DNA of 11,906 nt from CAZWZG01 sp964638245 (GTDB lineage Bacteria; Pseudomonadota; Alphaproteobacteria; Rhodobacterales; Rhodobacteraceae), in assembly GCA_964638245.1 (NCBI GenBank), contig CAZWZG010000093.1:1-11906 (forward strand), given 5' to 3'. The position numbers and the translations under genes were made by a program. Shown in pieces: positions 1 through 7,357 of this stretch. Each line of letters opens with the position of its first letter. Within the stretch, counting starts at the first letter, position 1. The notes under the pieces are model-generated. The model was not told the DNA's origin, did not search any database, and saw only the letters and a list, made by a program, of their open reading frames with translations.

Positions 1-687
1 CACCTCGGGATGATCCGTGCACAAAACCGCCAGCCCGTAAAACGGAATATTCGACACGAAGTCGTTGAACCCCTTGCGCAGGTTCTCGATCGAGCCCCAG
101 TGCTCCATGTGCTCCGGATCGATATTCGTGACAATCGCGATCGTTGCTGGAAGCCGGTTGAAGGTGCCGTCGGACTCGTCAGCCTCCACCACCATCCATT
201 CGCCCTGCCCCATGCGCGCGTTCGAGCCATAGGCATGAATGATCCCGCCATTGATCACGGTCGGGTCGATCCCACCTGCGTCCAAAAGCGTGGCCACCAT
301 CGTCGTTGTCGTTGTCTTGCCGTGCGTCCCAGCCACGGCGATGTTGGACTTCAGACGCATCAATTCAGCCAGCATTTCGGCGCGCCGCACCACCGGCAGA
401 CCCATCGCGCGCGCCGCATCCAGTTCGGGGTTGCCAGATTTGATCGCCGACGAAATCACGACAACCTCGGCGTCTTCCAGATTGCTCGCCCGCTGGCCCT
501 CGAACACCCGCGCCCCCAAGCGCGCCAAACGCTCCGTGATCGGGGTCGATTTCAGGTCAGAACCCTGCACCGTGTAGCCATGGTTCAGAAGGACCTCTGC
601 GATCCCCGACATCCCGATCCCGCCAATCCCAACGAAGTGAATGGGACCCATCTCGGTGGGCAGTTTGGTTGCTGCTGCTGCGTTCAT
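1..687 (-). CDS. murC: UDP-N-acetylmuramate--L-alanine ligase MurC (partial, N-terminal 229 codons)
   Basis: MurC is the cytoplasmic ATP-dependent ligase that joins L-Ala to UDP-MurNAc, the first step of the peptide stem. The gene runs off the low edge of the window, so only residues 1-229 of a protein usually of about 460-490 are visible. Seen directly: the N-terminal nucleotide-binding loop GIGGIGMSGIAE (about residues 20-31), the Mur ligase ATP P-loop AGTHGKTTTT (119-128), EADESDGTF (168-176), VTNIDPEH (186-193), and FVSNIPFYG, which begins at residue 210. The start is an ATG at 687 that overlaps the murG stop as ATGA. An AAGGA lies about 10 bases upstream. A second in-frame ATG at codon 13, just before the nucleotide-binding loop, is possible, but the overlap and the spacing favour the first. 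A short alanine run (residues 3-6) follows the start. The identification is secure; the C-terminal domain is not visible. Confidence 0.97.
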   Translation of the reverse strand, partial: MNAAAATKLPTEMGPIHFVGIGGIGMSGIAEVLLNHGYTVQGSDLKSTPITERLARLGARVFEGQRASNLEDAEVVVISSAIKSGNPELDAARAMGLPVVRRAEMLAELMRLKSNIAVAGTHGKTTTTTMVATLLDAGGIDPTVINGGIIHAYGSNARMGQGEWMVVEADESDGTFNRLPATIAIVTNIDPEHMEHWGSIENLRKGFNDFVSNIPFYGLAVLCTDHPEV

Positions 688-1793
688 GCCTGTTGCATCC
701 TTTGCGTGGGTCCCGCGATGTTTTCCACCAGAGCGACCAGCCTGTCGGTCGCATCCGGTTTGGCCAGTCGCAGCGCATTTGCCGCCATGCGTTCGGCGGC
801 CTCGGGGTTGGTCAAAATCGAAGTGATCTGTTCTGCTAGCACTTCGGGCGTCAATTTCGCCTCGGGAATAAGCACTGCAGCTTCAGCGTCAAGAAGCCCG
901 CGCGCGTTGTAGGTCTGATGATCGCCTGTTGCCGCAGCGTAAGGGATCAGGATCGAAGGCCGCCCGATGATCGAAATATCGGCAACCGACGATGCGCCTG
1001 CCCGGCTGACAATCAGCGAAGCCGCAGCCAGGCGTTTCGGAATGTCATGGAAAAACGGTTCGACTTCGGCAGTGACCCCAAGCGCTTCATAAGCGGCGAC
1101 CACTCGGTCCTGATCTTCGGGCCGCGCCTGTTGTGCCATCCGCAGTGCGGAACGCAGGTTCTCGGGCAAAAGCGCGATGGCATCGGGGACGACGCTGGAA
1201 AGGATCTGAGCACCTTGGCTGCCGCCAAACACAACGAGCGAGAGTTGTTCATCATTCGGGGCCTGATACGGCGAACCGGACCGTTCCAGAACCGATGCAC
1301 GCACGGGATTGCCCACCGGAATCCCCTCCACCCCATCGGGAAGCGTTGTGGGCCAAGTTCCGCAAGCCACCGCGTTGACCCGTTTCGCAAAGACCGTGTT
1401 CACACGCCCAAGAATGCCGTTCTGTTCGTGCAGCAGACGCGGAACACGAAGAAGATACGCCGCCGACAACGCAGGGATCGACGGATACCCACCAAAGCCA
1501 GCAACGACAGCGGGACGGTCCGACAGAAAATCCCGCGACGCCGAAAGGATACCACCTGCGATCTTGAACGGTGCGCTCAGCTTGCCCGAAAGCCCGCCCC
1601 GCGCCGTCGTCGCGCTGGAGATTTCGCGAATGTCGACCGAATGGGGAAACCCGCCCGTGTAGCGTGCGCCGCGCGCATCGGTCATCAGCGTCACACGCCA
1701 TCCGCGCCGCAACATGGCCTCAGCCAGCGATTGTGCCGGGAACATGTGCCCACCTGTGCCACCTGCGGCAATGACAAGACGCGGCGCCTTCAT
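684..1793 (-). CDS. murG: MurG, UDP-GlcNAc transferase making lipid II
   Basis: MurG is a GT-B glycosyltransferase on the cytoplasmic face of the inner membrane. It moves GlcNAc from UDP-GlcNAc onto lipid I to give lipid II. The protein has 369 residues, close to the usual 350-370. Visible motifs are the N-terminal glycine loop AAGGTGGHMFPA (9-20), GFGGYPS (99-105), HEQNGILGRVN (122-132), GNPVR (161-165), the second glycine loop GGSQGA (190-195), SRAGASSVADI (263-273) and GDHQTYNA (290-297). At the position of the UDP-GlcNAc ribose-binding Glu of the E. coli enzyme (Glu269) this protein has Asp272, a conservative change. The ATG start at 1793 overlaps the ftsW stop as ATGA, and the TGA stop overlaps the murC start the same way. 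No strong Shine-Dalgarno sequence precedes the start, so translation probably depends on coupling to ftsW. Confidence 0.98.
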   Translation of the reverse strand: MKAPRLVIAAGGTGGHMFPAQSLAEAMLRRGWRVTLMTDARGARYTGGFPHSVDIREISSATTARGGLSGKLSAPFKIAGGILSASRDFLSDRPAVVAGFGGYPSIPALSAAYLLRVPRLLHEQNGILGRVNTVFAKRVNAVACGTWPTTLPDGVEGIPVGNPVRASVLERSGSPYQAPNDEQLSLVVFGGSQGAQILSSVVPDAIALLPENLRSALRMAQQARPEDQDRVVAAYEALGVTAEVEPFFHDIPKRLAAASLIVSRAGASSVADISIIGRPSILIPYAAATGDHQTYNARGLLDAEAAVLIPEAKLTPEVLAEQITSILTNPEAAERMAANALRLAKPDATDRLVALVENIAGPTQRMQQA

Positions 1794-2959
1794 GACAGAT
1801 GCTCGCGCTGGAAGACGTCGCGGATCTCGCCCTGTGGCCGCGAGCGCGTGAACGCGATCAGCATGCCAAGCGCGATCCCGCCCGCGATCAGAGACGAGCC
1901 GCCATAGCTGACGAACGGCAAGGTCATACCCTTGGCGGGCATGAGACGCACCGCAACACTCATGTTGATCAAGGCCTGAATGCCAAACATGCAGGCCAGC
2001 CCCGTGCCCGCGAGGCGGATGAAAGGATCACGCTCCCGCATCAGGCGTACAAGCGAGCGCAGAACGATAACCGCGTAAAGCGCAATGATCAGCATCACGA
2101 GTATCAAACCATATTCCTCGGCGGCCACGGCAATCACAAAGTCCGTATGGGCATCGGGCAACGACCACTTTACGCGCCCCTCCCCAACACCAACCCCGAA
2201 GATACCCCCTTCGCGGATCGCGTTCGCGGCATAGCCCAGCTGGCTTGTCGGATCGATATCCGCCGACAGATAGCCATCGATACGGCGCGCAAAATGCTCG
2301 GAATGATTATAGGCGAAGGCTCCGGCCAGAACCACCATAACAGCCATTCCAATCAGGATCGCCATGGGTGCCCCGGCCGTAAAATACATCACGCCCCAGG
2401 CGAACAGCACCAGACTGGCTTGTCCGAAATCCGGCTGCATCGCGAGAACGGCACAGATGAAAATCGCCAGACTGAACGACACGGTCCGCCCGGGCGGGCC
2501 AGCAACTTCGGTCGATGCCGCAATCAGCCAAGCCGCAACGACGACGAATCCGGGTTTAAGGAATTCTGACGGCTGGATCGACCCGAACCCTAGCGAGTAC
2601 CAGCGTACCGCCCCTTTGCCGAAATCCGTGCCAAACAGAGGCAAAAACAGAACTGCGATCAAGGCGATACCAAAGCCGATGACCGCCAGACGCCGCACGA
2701 GCAGAGGCGACATCATGGTCGTGATCAGCATCGCCGTCAGACCAAGGCATCCGAAAAACAACTGTCGATAGGCATAGTGAAACGGCTCGAACCCGTTTTT
2801 CTCGGCCAAAGGCGGCGATGCGGCCATCGCAAGAAGAAGCCCTATCCCCATCAGAGCGATCACCGCCAAAAGCGACCACTTGTCTACTGTCCGCCACCAA
2901 TTGGGAAGGATCGGCTCACCGCGTGATGCGGGCACCGCTCCATAGACCATCTCAGTCAT
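1790..2959 (-). CDS. ftsW: FtsW, SEDS-family septal peptidoglycan glycosyltransferase
   Basis: FtsW is a polytopic membrane protein of the SEDS family. It polymerises lipid II into glycan strands at the division site, working with the class B PBP FtsI. The 389-residue protein shows about ten hydrophobic segments and the family motifs: KGAVRWYSLG with IQPSE (115-132), QPDFGQ (175-180), LPDAHTDF (267-274) and PFVSYGGSS (348-356). Asp273 in HTDF matches the catalytic aspartate of the family (Asp297 in E. coli FtsW). The HTDF and PFVSYGGSS context and the dcw location make FtsW much more likely than RodA. The ATG at 2959 is preceded by AGGA at 2966-2969, six bases upstream. This is the only gene here whose start is separated from the preceding gene by a real spacer (101 bases after murD). 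Its TGA overlaps the murG start. Confidence 0.97.
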   Translation of the reverse strand: MTEMVYGAVPASRGEPILPNWWRTVDKWSLLAVIALMGIGLLLAMAASPPLAEKNGFEPFHYAYRQLFFGCLGLTAMLITTMMSPLLVRRLAVIGFGIALIAVLFLPLFGTDFGKGAVRWYSLGFGSIQPSEFLKPGFVVVAAWLIAASTEVAGPPGRTVSFSLAIFICAVLAMQPDFGQASLVLFAWGVMYFTAGAPMAILIGMAVMVVLAGAFAYNHSEHFARRIDGYLSADIDPTSQLGYAANAIREGGIFGVGVGEGRVKWSLPDAHTDFVIAVAAEEYGLILVMLIIALYAVIVLRSLVRLMRERDPFIRLAGTGLACMFGIQALINMSVAVRLMPAKGMTLPFVSYGGSSLIAGGIALGMLIAFTRSRPQGEIRDVFQREHLS

Positions 2960-3060
2960 GGGTCGTCCTGCTACTGCCTCGCTCGCCCGTTTTCCGGGTC
3001 TGGATGCAAGAGTAGCGAATCAGTGGGCAAAGAGCCAGCAAAAGCTGAGGATTCAGGCGA
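2960..3060 (-). other. 101-base intergenic spacer between murD and ftsW
   Basis: This is the only non-coding stretch over 10 bases in the window. On the minus strand it begins after the murD TAA and ends with AGGACGACCC before the ftsW ATG. It holds three very short inverted repeats, each with a 4-base stem: CTGA/TCAG (3045-3056), CAGC/GCTG around an A4/T4 loop (3036-3047, overlapping the first), and CCCG/CGGG (2986-2998). None is followed by a T run, so there is no convincing intrinsic terminator. I found no well-spaced -35/-10 pair either; TTGC elements exist without a matching TATAAT-like box. It could be a leftover spacer, a weak internal promoter, or an RNA-processing or regulatory site for ftsW. 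Confidence 0.5.
2966..2969 (-). promoter_or_regulatory. Shine-Dalgarno sequence of ftsW
   Basis: AGGA (minus strand) lies six bases before the ftsW ATG. Because ftsW does not overlap an upstream gene, it needs its own initiation site, and this one supports the chosen start. Confidence 0.65.
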
Positions 3061-4467
3061 TTATTCTGCCTCTTGAAACGCCTTCACGGCGGCCACGAAG
3101 GCATCACCGCGCGCTTCGAAACTGTCGAACTGATCAAAGCTTGCAGCCGCGGGCGCCAACAGAACCGTCTCTCCGGGCTCGGCTTCGCGTAGCGCAGCAG
3201 CAACCGCGTCTTCCATCGTGCCCGAAACAGTTTGATCTACATCCTTGAGGGCCACGGACCAACCTTCGGTTTCACGTCCGATGATGTAGGCTTTCACGAC
3301 GCGCCCCAAGGCAGGCGTCAACGCCTCCAGGCCGCCCTCTTTCATCTGTCCGCCAACGATCCAGCGAATTTTGTCGAACGCCATGAGCGCGTGATACGCC
3401 GCATCCGCGTTCGTGGCCTTGCTGTCGTTGATGACAGCCACACCGTTGATCGTCGCAACCCGCTGGGATCGGTGCGGCAGGCCCTCAAAGCTCTCGAACG
3501 CTTTCGCGATCTCCTTTGGCGAAAGGTGTAGAGCACGCAGTGCCGCATAGGCTGCACAGGCGTTTTGATGGTTGTGCGCCCCGGGCAGTCCGTGGATATC
3601 GCGCAGATCGATCGACCCCGCCTGCCGGCTGGACCGTGTTTCGGACAAGAAGCCTTTGCGGGCATGGACCGACCACCCCGGCCCCGATAGCTTTTGGGTC
3701 GTGGAGACGCGAATGACCCGCGTATCGCCCGGCCCCTCTGCCATCTGATTGGCCAGATATCGCCCCTCGGGCTCATCAATCCCGATCACCGCCCGGTCCG
3801 GGCCGCCTTCCGAGAACAGCCGACGTTTCGCGGCAAAATACCCGCCCATGCCGCCGTGGCGATCCAAGTGATCGGGCACGAGGTTCGTGAAGACCGCGAT
3901 GTCGGGCGTCAGTGCACGCGCAAGTTCGATTTGATAAGACGAAAGCTCGAGAACGATCACCCCACCGTCTTCCGGCGGATCGATGTCGAGCGCGCTGGTT
4001 CCGATGTTTCCGGCAAACTGCACCGAGCGACCGGTTTCCTGCAGAACATGCGCAATCAGCGCGCTGGTCGTCGATTTCCCGTTCGAGCCGGTGATCGCCA
4101 CAACACGCGGTGGGGTTTCAAAATCCTCCCACGCGCCATTGCCAAGCGACCGAAAGAACAGACCGATGTCGTTGTCCACGGGCACGCCCGCCGCCATGGC
4201 CGCCGCGATATGTGGGTTGGGCGCAGGATAAAGGTGCGGAATGCCCGGCGACACGATCAGGCTTGCCATTCCATCAAATGCGCCGGGCTTTGAGAAATCC
4301 TTCAGGGCGTATCCAGCTGCCTTAGCTGCGTCGCGCCCCTTGGGACCATCATCCCAGCAAACAACCCCAGCCCCCCCTTCTGTCAACGATGCCGCAGCGG
4401 CCAGTCCCGTGCGACCCATCCCAAGGATACCGACGCGCGCGCCGCTGAATGCTGTGACCGTGATCAA
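3061..4467 (-). CDS. murD: UDP-N-acetylmuramoyl-L-alanine--D-glutamate ligase MurD
   Basis: MurD is the cytoplasmic ligase that adds D-Glu to UDP-MurNAc-L-Ala using ATP. The protein has 468 residues, slightly longer than E. coli MurD (about 438). Visible are the N-terminal nucleotide-binding loop GILGMGRTGLA (13-23), the P-loop GSNGKST (127-133), SSYQIE (176-181), NLVPDHLDRHGG (195-206), Lys214 in YFAAKRR as the likely carbamylated lysine, GAHNHQNACAA (296-306), DSKATN (348-353), GGQMKEGG (372-379, Lys376 at the D-Glu-binding lysine position) and APAAASFDQF (438-447, Ser443). The start is a TTG at 4467, overlapping the upstream stop as TTGA, with GAGGG six bases before it. The next in-frame ATG, codon 17, falls inside the nucleotide-binding loop and cannot be the start. 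The gene ends with TAA before the 101-base spacer. Confidence 0.97.
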   Translation of the reverse strand: MITVTAFSGARVGILGMGRTGLAAAASLTEGGAGVVCWDDGPKGRDAAKAAGYALKDFSKPGAFDGMASLIVSPGIPHLYPAPNPHIAAAMAAGVPVDNDIGLFFRSLGNGAWEDFETPPRVVAITGSNGKSTTSALIAHVLQETGRSVQFAGNIGTSALDIDPPEDGGVIVLELSSYQIELARALTPDIAVFTNLVPDHLDRHGGMGGYFAAKRRLFSEGGPDRAVIGIDEPEGRYLANQMAEGPGDTRVIRVSTTQKLSGPGWSVHARKGFLSETRSSRQAGSIDLRDIHGLPGAHNHQNACAAYAALRALHLSPKEIAKAFESFEGLPHRSQRVATINGVAVINDSKATNADAAYHALMAFDKIRWIVGGQMKEGGLEALTPALGRVVKAYIIGRETEGWSVALKDVDQTVSGTMEDAVAAALREAEPGETVLLAPAAASFDQFDSFEARGDAFVAAVKAFQEAE

Positions 4468-4862
4468 GCGTCGCCCTCGTCATCGACCTCGATCTGGCCG
4501 GAGATGCGCCGCCACAGGATGCCCCAATACATCCCCATCGCCAGAACCACACTTAGGGCTAGGATGGCCACCCAAGTCATCACGCCCGGGTTGTCGAGAT
4601 TGAGCCACCCAGAATCGACAAGAACCCAGACCAGCGCCGCGACGACGGCAAGGATCAGAAGAACCCCAAACGCTCCGATCCCGCGCAGCACCGCGAGAAT
4701 GAAAACGACGTAAGCCACGGCTAGGAGCATCCCAACAAGCACGATGATCGGGGTCTGATCGGCCCAGTTATCGCGCGCCCAGTGAACAAACGATGTCCCC
4801 GTCGGATTGAACGTCACCGTCAGAAGAACGAATGCAGCCAGCCAGCGAACAAGAAATCCCAT
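4464..4862 (-). CDS. Uncharacterised four-helix membrane protein between mraY and murD (DUF6524-like?)
   Basis: This 132-residue integral membrane protein has no function I can assign. Four hydrophobic segments are visible, at about residues 6-18, 37-59, 62-82 and 94-116. A short conserved-looking loop with FNPTGTSFVHWARDNWAD (18-35) lies between the first two, and an acidic cytoplasm-like tail ends EVDDEGDA. It has no catalytic motif and no cleavable signal that I recognise. From memory it resembles the small Rhodobacterales family DUF6524; this is recollection, not a search result. The start is an ATG at 4862, nine bases after the mraY stop, with AGGAGG overlapping that stop. Its TGA overlaps the murD start, so it is embedded in the operon and co-expressed with lipid I synthesis and division genes. 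A role near MraY or the divisome is plausible but only inferred from position. Confidence 0.88.
   Translation of the reverse strand: MGFLVRWLAAFVLLTVTFNPTGTSFVHWARDNWADQTPIIVLVGMLLAVAYVVFILAVLRGIGAFGVLLILAVVAALVWVLVDSGWLNLDNPGVMTWVAILALSVVLAMGMYWGILWRRISGQIEVDDEGDA
4474..4478 (-). promoter_or_regulatory. Shine-Dalgarno sequence supporting the TTG start of murD
   Basis: GAGGG on the minus strand, six bases before the TTG at 4467. It lies inside the last codons of the upstream membrane-protein gene. Correct spacing, plus the lack of any other usable start before the nucleotide-binding loop, decides the murD start. Confidence 0.65.
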
Positions 4863-4867
4863 GAGCG

Positions 4868-4873
4868 CCTCCT
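4868..4873 (-). promoter_or_regulatory. AGGAGG Shine-Dalgarno sequence overlapping the mraY stop codon
   Basis: A perfect AGGAGG on the minus strand lies five bases before the ATG at 4862. Its first two bases are the last two of the mraY TAG stop (4872-4874). It is one of the two strongest ribosome-binding sites in the window, which argues that the small membrane protein is genuinely and well translated. Confidence 0.8.
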
Positions 4874-5957
4874 ATCGAATCTTGAGGGTCGCGAGACCGA
4901 TCAATGCAAGGATCAGGCTGATGATCCAGAACCGGATCACGATCTGTGGCTCGGTCCAGCCCTTCTTTTCAAAGTGATGGTGGATCGGGGCCATCAGGAA
5001 CACGCGATTGCCGGTGGCTTTGAAGTAGGTGACCTGAATGATCACCGACAAAGCCTCGACAACGAACAAACCTCCAATGATCGCCAGAACGATCTCGTGC
5101 TTTGTCGATACGGCGATCGCGCCCAGTGCTCCGCCCAATGCAAGCGACCCTGTGTCGCCCATGAAGACGGCCGCAGGGGGCGCGTTGTACCAAAGGAACC
5201 CAAGGCCGCCCCCGATCAAGGCGGCAACGAAGATCAGGATTTCTCCCGTACCCGGTACATAGTGAACGTCCAGATACTCGGTGAAATCGACGCGCCCGAC
5301 GGCGTATGCAATCACACCCAGGGATCCGGCTGCAATCATAACGGGCATGATTGCCAAACCATCCAGCCCGTCCGTCAGGTTCACGGCATTCGCCGCTCCA
5401 ACAATAACAATCATCGCGAAGGGGATGAATAGGAAGCCAAGGTAGAAAAGCGCGTTCTTGAACACAGGAAGGGCCAGATACATCGACAGGTCATCCGGGT
5501 GCATCTGTGCCGCCCAGAAGCCTGCCACTGCGGCCACGGCAAACCCAATCGCAAGGCGCACACGCCCCGAAACACCATTGTGACTGTTCTTTGTAACCTT
5601 CTGATAATCATCAATAAAGCCGATCAGCCCAAAGGAAACGGTCACAAAAAGAACCATCCAGACGTATCCGGTATCCCAGCGCGCCCAGAAAACCGTCGCG
5701 GTCAAAAGCGCGCCAAGGATCAGCACGCCACCCATGGTCGGTGTCCCTGCTTTGGACTCGATATGGCTTTGAGGACCGTCATCGCGGATCGGCTGCCCGT
5801 GCTTTTGGCGCCTCCGCAAAAGGTTGATCAGCGGCTGCCCGAAGATGAACCCAAAGATCAGGGCGGTCAGAAAGGCCCCCCCGGCGCGAAAGGTAATGTA
5901 TTGGAAGAGATTGAAGAAATCCCCGCCATCCGAGAAATTCGTAAGCCAATAGAGCAT
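4872..5957 (-). CDS. mraY: Phospho-N-acetylmuramoyl-pentapeptide-transferase MraY (lipid I synthase)
   Basis: MraY is the polytopic inner-membrane enzyme that transfers phospho-MurNAc-pentapeptide to undecaprenyl phosphate, giving lipid I. The length of 361 residues matches the family (about 360). About ten hydrophobic segments are present. Key motifs are KAGTPTMGG (69-77), FIDDYQK (114-120, with Asp116 and Asp117 at the catalytic aspartate pair), NAVNLTDGLDG (190-200), MGDTGS (266-271, Asp268 at the third catalytic Asp) and PIHHHFE (324-330). All expected active-site residues are present. The ATG at 5957 follows the murF stop by eight bases and has AGGA six bases upstream, overlapping that stop. 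The TAG stop overlaps the Shine-Dalgarno sequence of the next gene. Confidence 0.99.
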   Translation of the reverse strand: MLYWLTNFSDGGDFFNLFQYITFRAGGAFLTALIFGFIFGQPLINLLRRRQKHGQPIRDDGPQSHIESKAGTPTMGGVLILGALLTATVFWARWDTGYVWMVLFVTVSFGLIGFIDDYQKVTKNSHNGVSGRVRLAIGFAVAAVAGFWAAQMHPDDLSMYLALPVFKNALFYLGFLFIPFAMIVIVGAANAVNLTDGLDGLAIMPVMIAAGSLGVIAYAVGRVDFTEYLDVHYVPGTGEILIFVAALIGGGLGFLWYNAPPAAVFMGDTGSLALGGALGAIAVSTKHEIVLAIIGGLFVVEALSVIIQVTYFKATGNRVFLMAPIHHHFEKKGWTEPQIVIRFWIISLILALIGLATLKIR

Positions 5958-5963
5958 GGCCAG

Positions 5964-5967
5964 TCCT
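5964..5967 (-). promoter_or_regulatory. Shine-Dalgarno sequence of mraY
   Basis: AGGA on the minus strand lies six bases before the mraY ATG and overlaps the murF TAG stop (5966-5968). It supports the ATG at 5957 as the start and implies close coupling to murF termination. Confidence 0.6.
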
Positions 5968-7357
5968 ACCTTTCACCCAGCGCTTTGAGCGCATCGGCGA
6001 CGCGTGCAACGCCGCTCCCGTTCGAGCCCTTCACGAGCACAACATCGCCCGACCGAGCAATCGCGTCGATATCCAAGTCATTTGGTGTGTTTGCCCATTG
6101 CCCACGCTTGCCCTCGGCAAGAGTGCTCCACAACATGCGCATCAGCGGTCCGACGCAATGGACCTTCGCGATCGATTTCATGGCAGTCAGTTCGGCAATG
6201 GCCCTGTGGAACTCTCCGGTCCGTGACCCAAGCTCCAGCATGTCGCCCAGAACGGCCACCCGCGCACCACCGTTGCTCGGCTCGGCGGCGGCCAGAACGT
6301 CTAACGCCGCTTCCATCGACGCGGGGTTGGCGTTGTAAGCGTCGTCGATCAACGTGAATGTGCCATCTGACCCAGTGACCTCGTGCCGTGTCCCGCGCCC
6401 GGCTGGCGGCGCCCAAGCATTCAACGCTTCAACTGCGGCCCCGACATCAAGGCCCAAGGCCCCAATAACACTGACCACGGCAACGGCGTTCACTGCGAAA
6501 TGCGGCGCTGTCGTCTGCAAAGAGAACCCAAGAACCTCATCGGGCGTTGCACAAGTCGCAACCAGATGGTCGCTGTGAATGCGTTGATCCAGAAGACGGT
6601 ATTGAGCTGACCCGCGTCGTCCAAACCGAAGCGACGTAGCTGCGGATTGCCAAGCCAACCCTTCGACGATTGTGAGCGCCTTGCGATCCATATCATCGTG
6701 GAAAATCGCTGTACCGGACGCCTTGAGTCCCTCGAAAATCGCGCCTTTTTCTTGGGCAATCCCTTCGATCCCCTCGAAAGCTTCGACATGGGCAAGCCCG
6801 ACGGTGGTGATCAAAGCCACATCGGGCTTTGCCATTTGGGCCAGCGGCGCGATCTCATGCGGGCGGTTCATGCCGATTTCGATCACAGCAAAAGCCGCAT
6901 CCTTGGGCATACGCGCCAGGGTCAGCGGTACGCCCCAATGGTTGTTGAAGCTTTTTTCTGCCGCGTGAACGCTCCCAAACGGTGCCAGTGCAAGCCGGAG
7001 CATTTCCTTTGTCGATGTCTTACCAACCGATCCAGTGATTGCGACGACGCGGGCGTTTGTGGCTGCACGTCGCGCACGGCCCAACCGCTCCAACCCTTCG
7101 AACGTGTCATCCACAATCAGAAGCGGGGCATCTTCTGACACACCTTCGGGCACTTTGGACACAAGCGCACCCGCGGCCCCCGCCTTGAGTGCTTGTGCAA
7201 CAAAATCATGCCCGTCCCGCGCCGCTTCGAGCGCAACGAAAAGGTCACCGGGCGCGACAGACCGGCTGTCGATTGATATCCCTTTGGCATCAAACGGCGT
7301 GTCCATCCGCCCGCCCGAGCCATCTATCAATTCCTGAGCCGTCCAAAGCACGCTCAT
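5966..7357 (-). CDS. murF: UDP-MurNAc-tripeptide--D-alanyl-D-alanine ligase MurF
   Basis: MurF is the last of the cytoplasmic Mur ligases. It adds the D-Ala-D-Ala dipeptide to the UDP-MurNAc tripeptide with ATP. The protein has 463 residues, within the usual 450-480. Visible are the N-terminal substrate-binding domain with SIDSRSVAPGDLFVAL (28-43), the P-loop GSVGKTSTK (109-117), FNNHWGVPLTLARMP (137-151), IEIGMNRPHEI (159-169), AHVEAFEG (189-196), DDAYNANPASMEAAL (338-352), VLGDMLELG (369-377) and KGSNGSG (443-449). These set it apart from MurE, its closest relative here. The ATG at 7357 overlaps the murE stop as ATGA with no strong Shine-Dalgarno sequence, so coupling is likely. The TAG stop lies eight bases before mraY. 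Confidence 0.98.
   Translation of the reverse strand: MSVLWTAQELIDGSGGRMDTPFDAKGISIDSRSVAPGDLFVALEAARDGHDFVAQALKAGAAGALVSKVPEGVSEDAPLLIVDDTFEGLERLGRARRAATNARVVAITGSVGKTSTKEMLRLALAPFGSVHAAEKSFNNHWGVPLTLARMPKDAAFAVIEIGMNRPHEIAPLAQMAKPDVALITTVGLAHVEAFEGIEGIAQEKGAIFEGLKASGTAIFHDDMDRKALTIVEGLAWQSAATSLRFGRRGSAQYRLLDQRIHSDHLVATCATPDEVLGFSLQTTAPHFAVNAVAVVSVIGALGLDVGAAVEALNAWAPPAGRGTRHEVTGSDGTFTLIDDAYNANPASMEAALDVLAAAEPSNGGARVAVLGDMLELGSRTGEFHRAIAELTAMKSIAKVHCVGPLMRMLWSTLAEGKRGQWANTPNDLDIDAIARSGDVVLVKGSNGSGVARVADALKALGER

Noticed and set aside
10..1907. Two long plus-strand open frames nearly end to end (10-912 and 918-1907), opposite murC, murG and the ftsW end
   Set aside because: They are antisense to genes with complete family motifs, have arginine- and histidine-rich shadow-like composition, and show no recognisable domain. 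GC-rich coding DNA commonly leaves such open antisense frames.
1799..2569. Plus-strand 256-codon open frame opposite ftsW
   Set aside because: It is polar and low in hydrophobic patterning, as expected for the complement of a membrane-protein gene, and it has no motif.
2986..3056. Possible intrinsic terminator after murD
   Set aside because: The inverted repeats have only 4-base stems and none is followed by a T run in the direction of transcription.
5499..6338. Plus-strand 279-codon open frame spanning the mraY-murF junction
   Set aside because: It crosses two well-supported minus-strand genes and shows no domain, so it is treated as a shadow.
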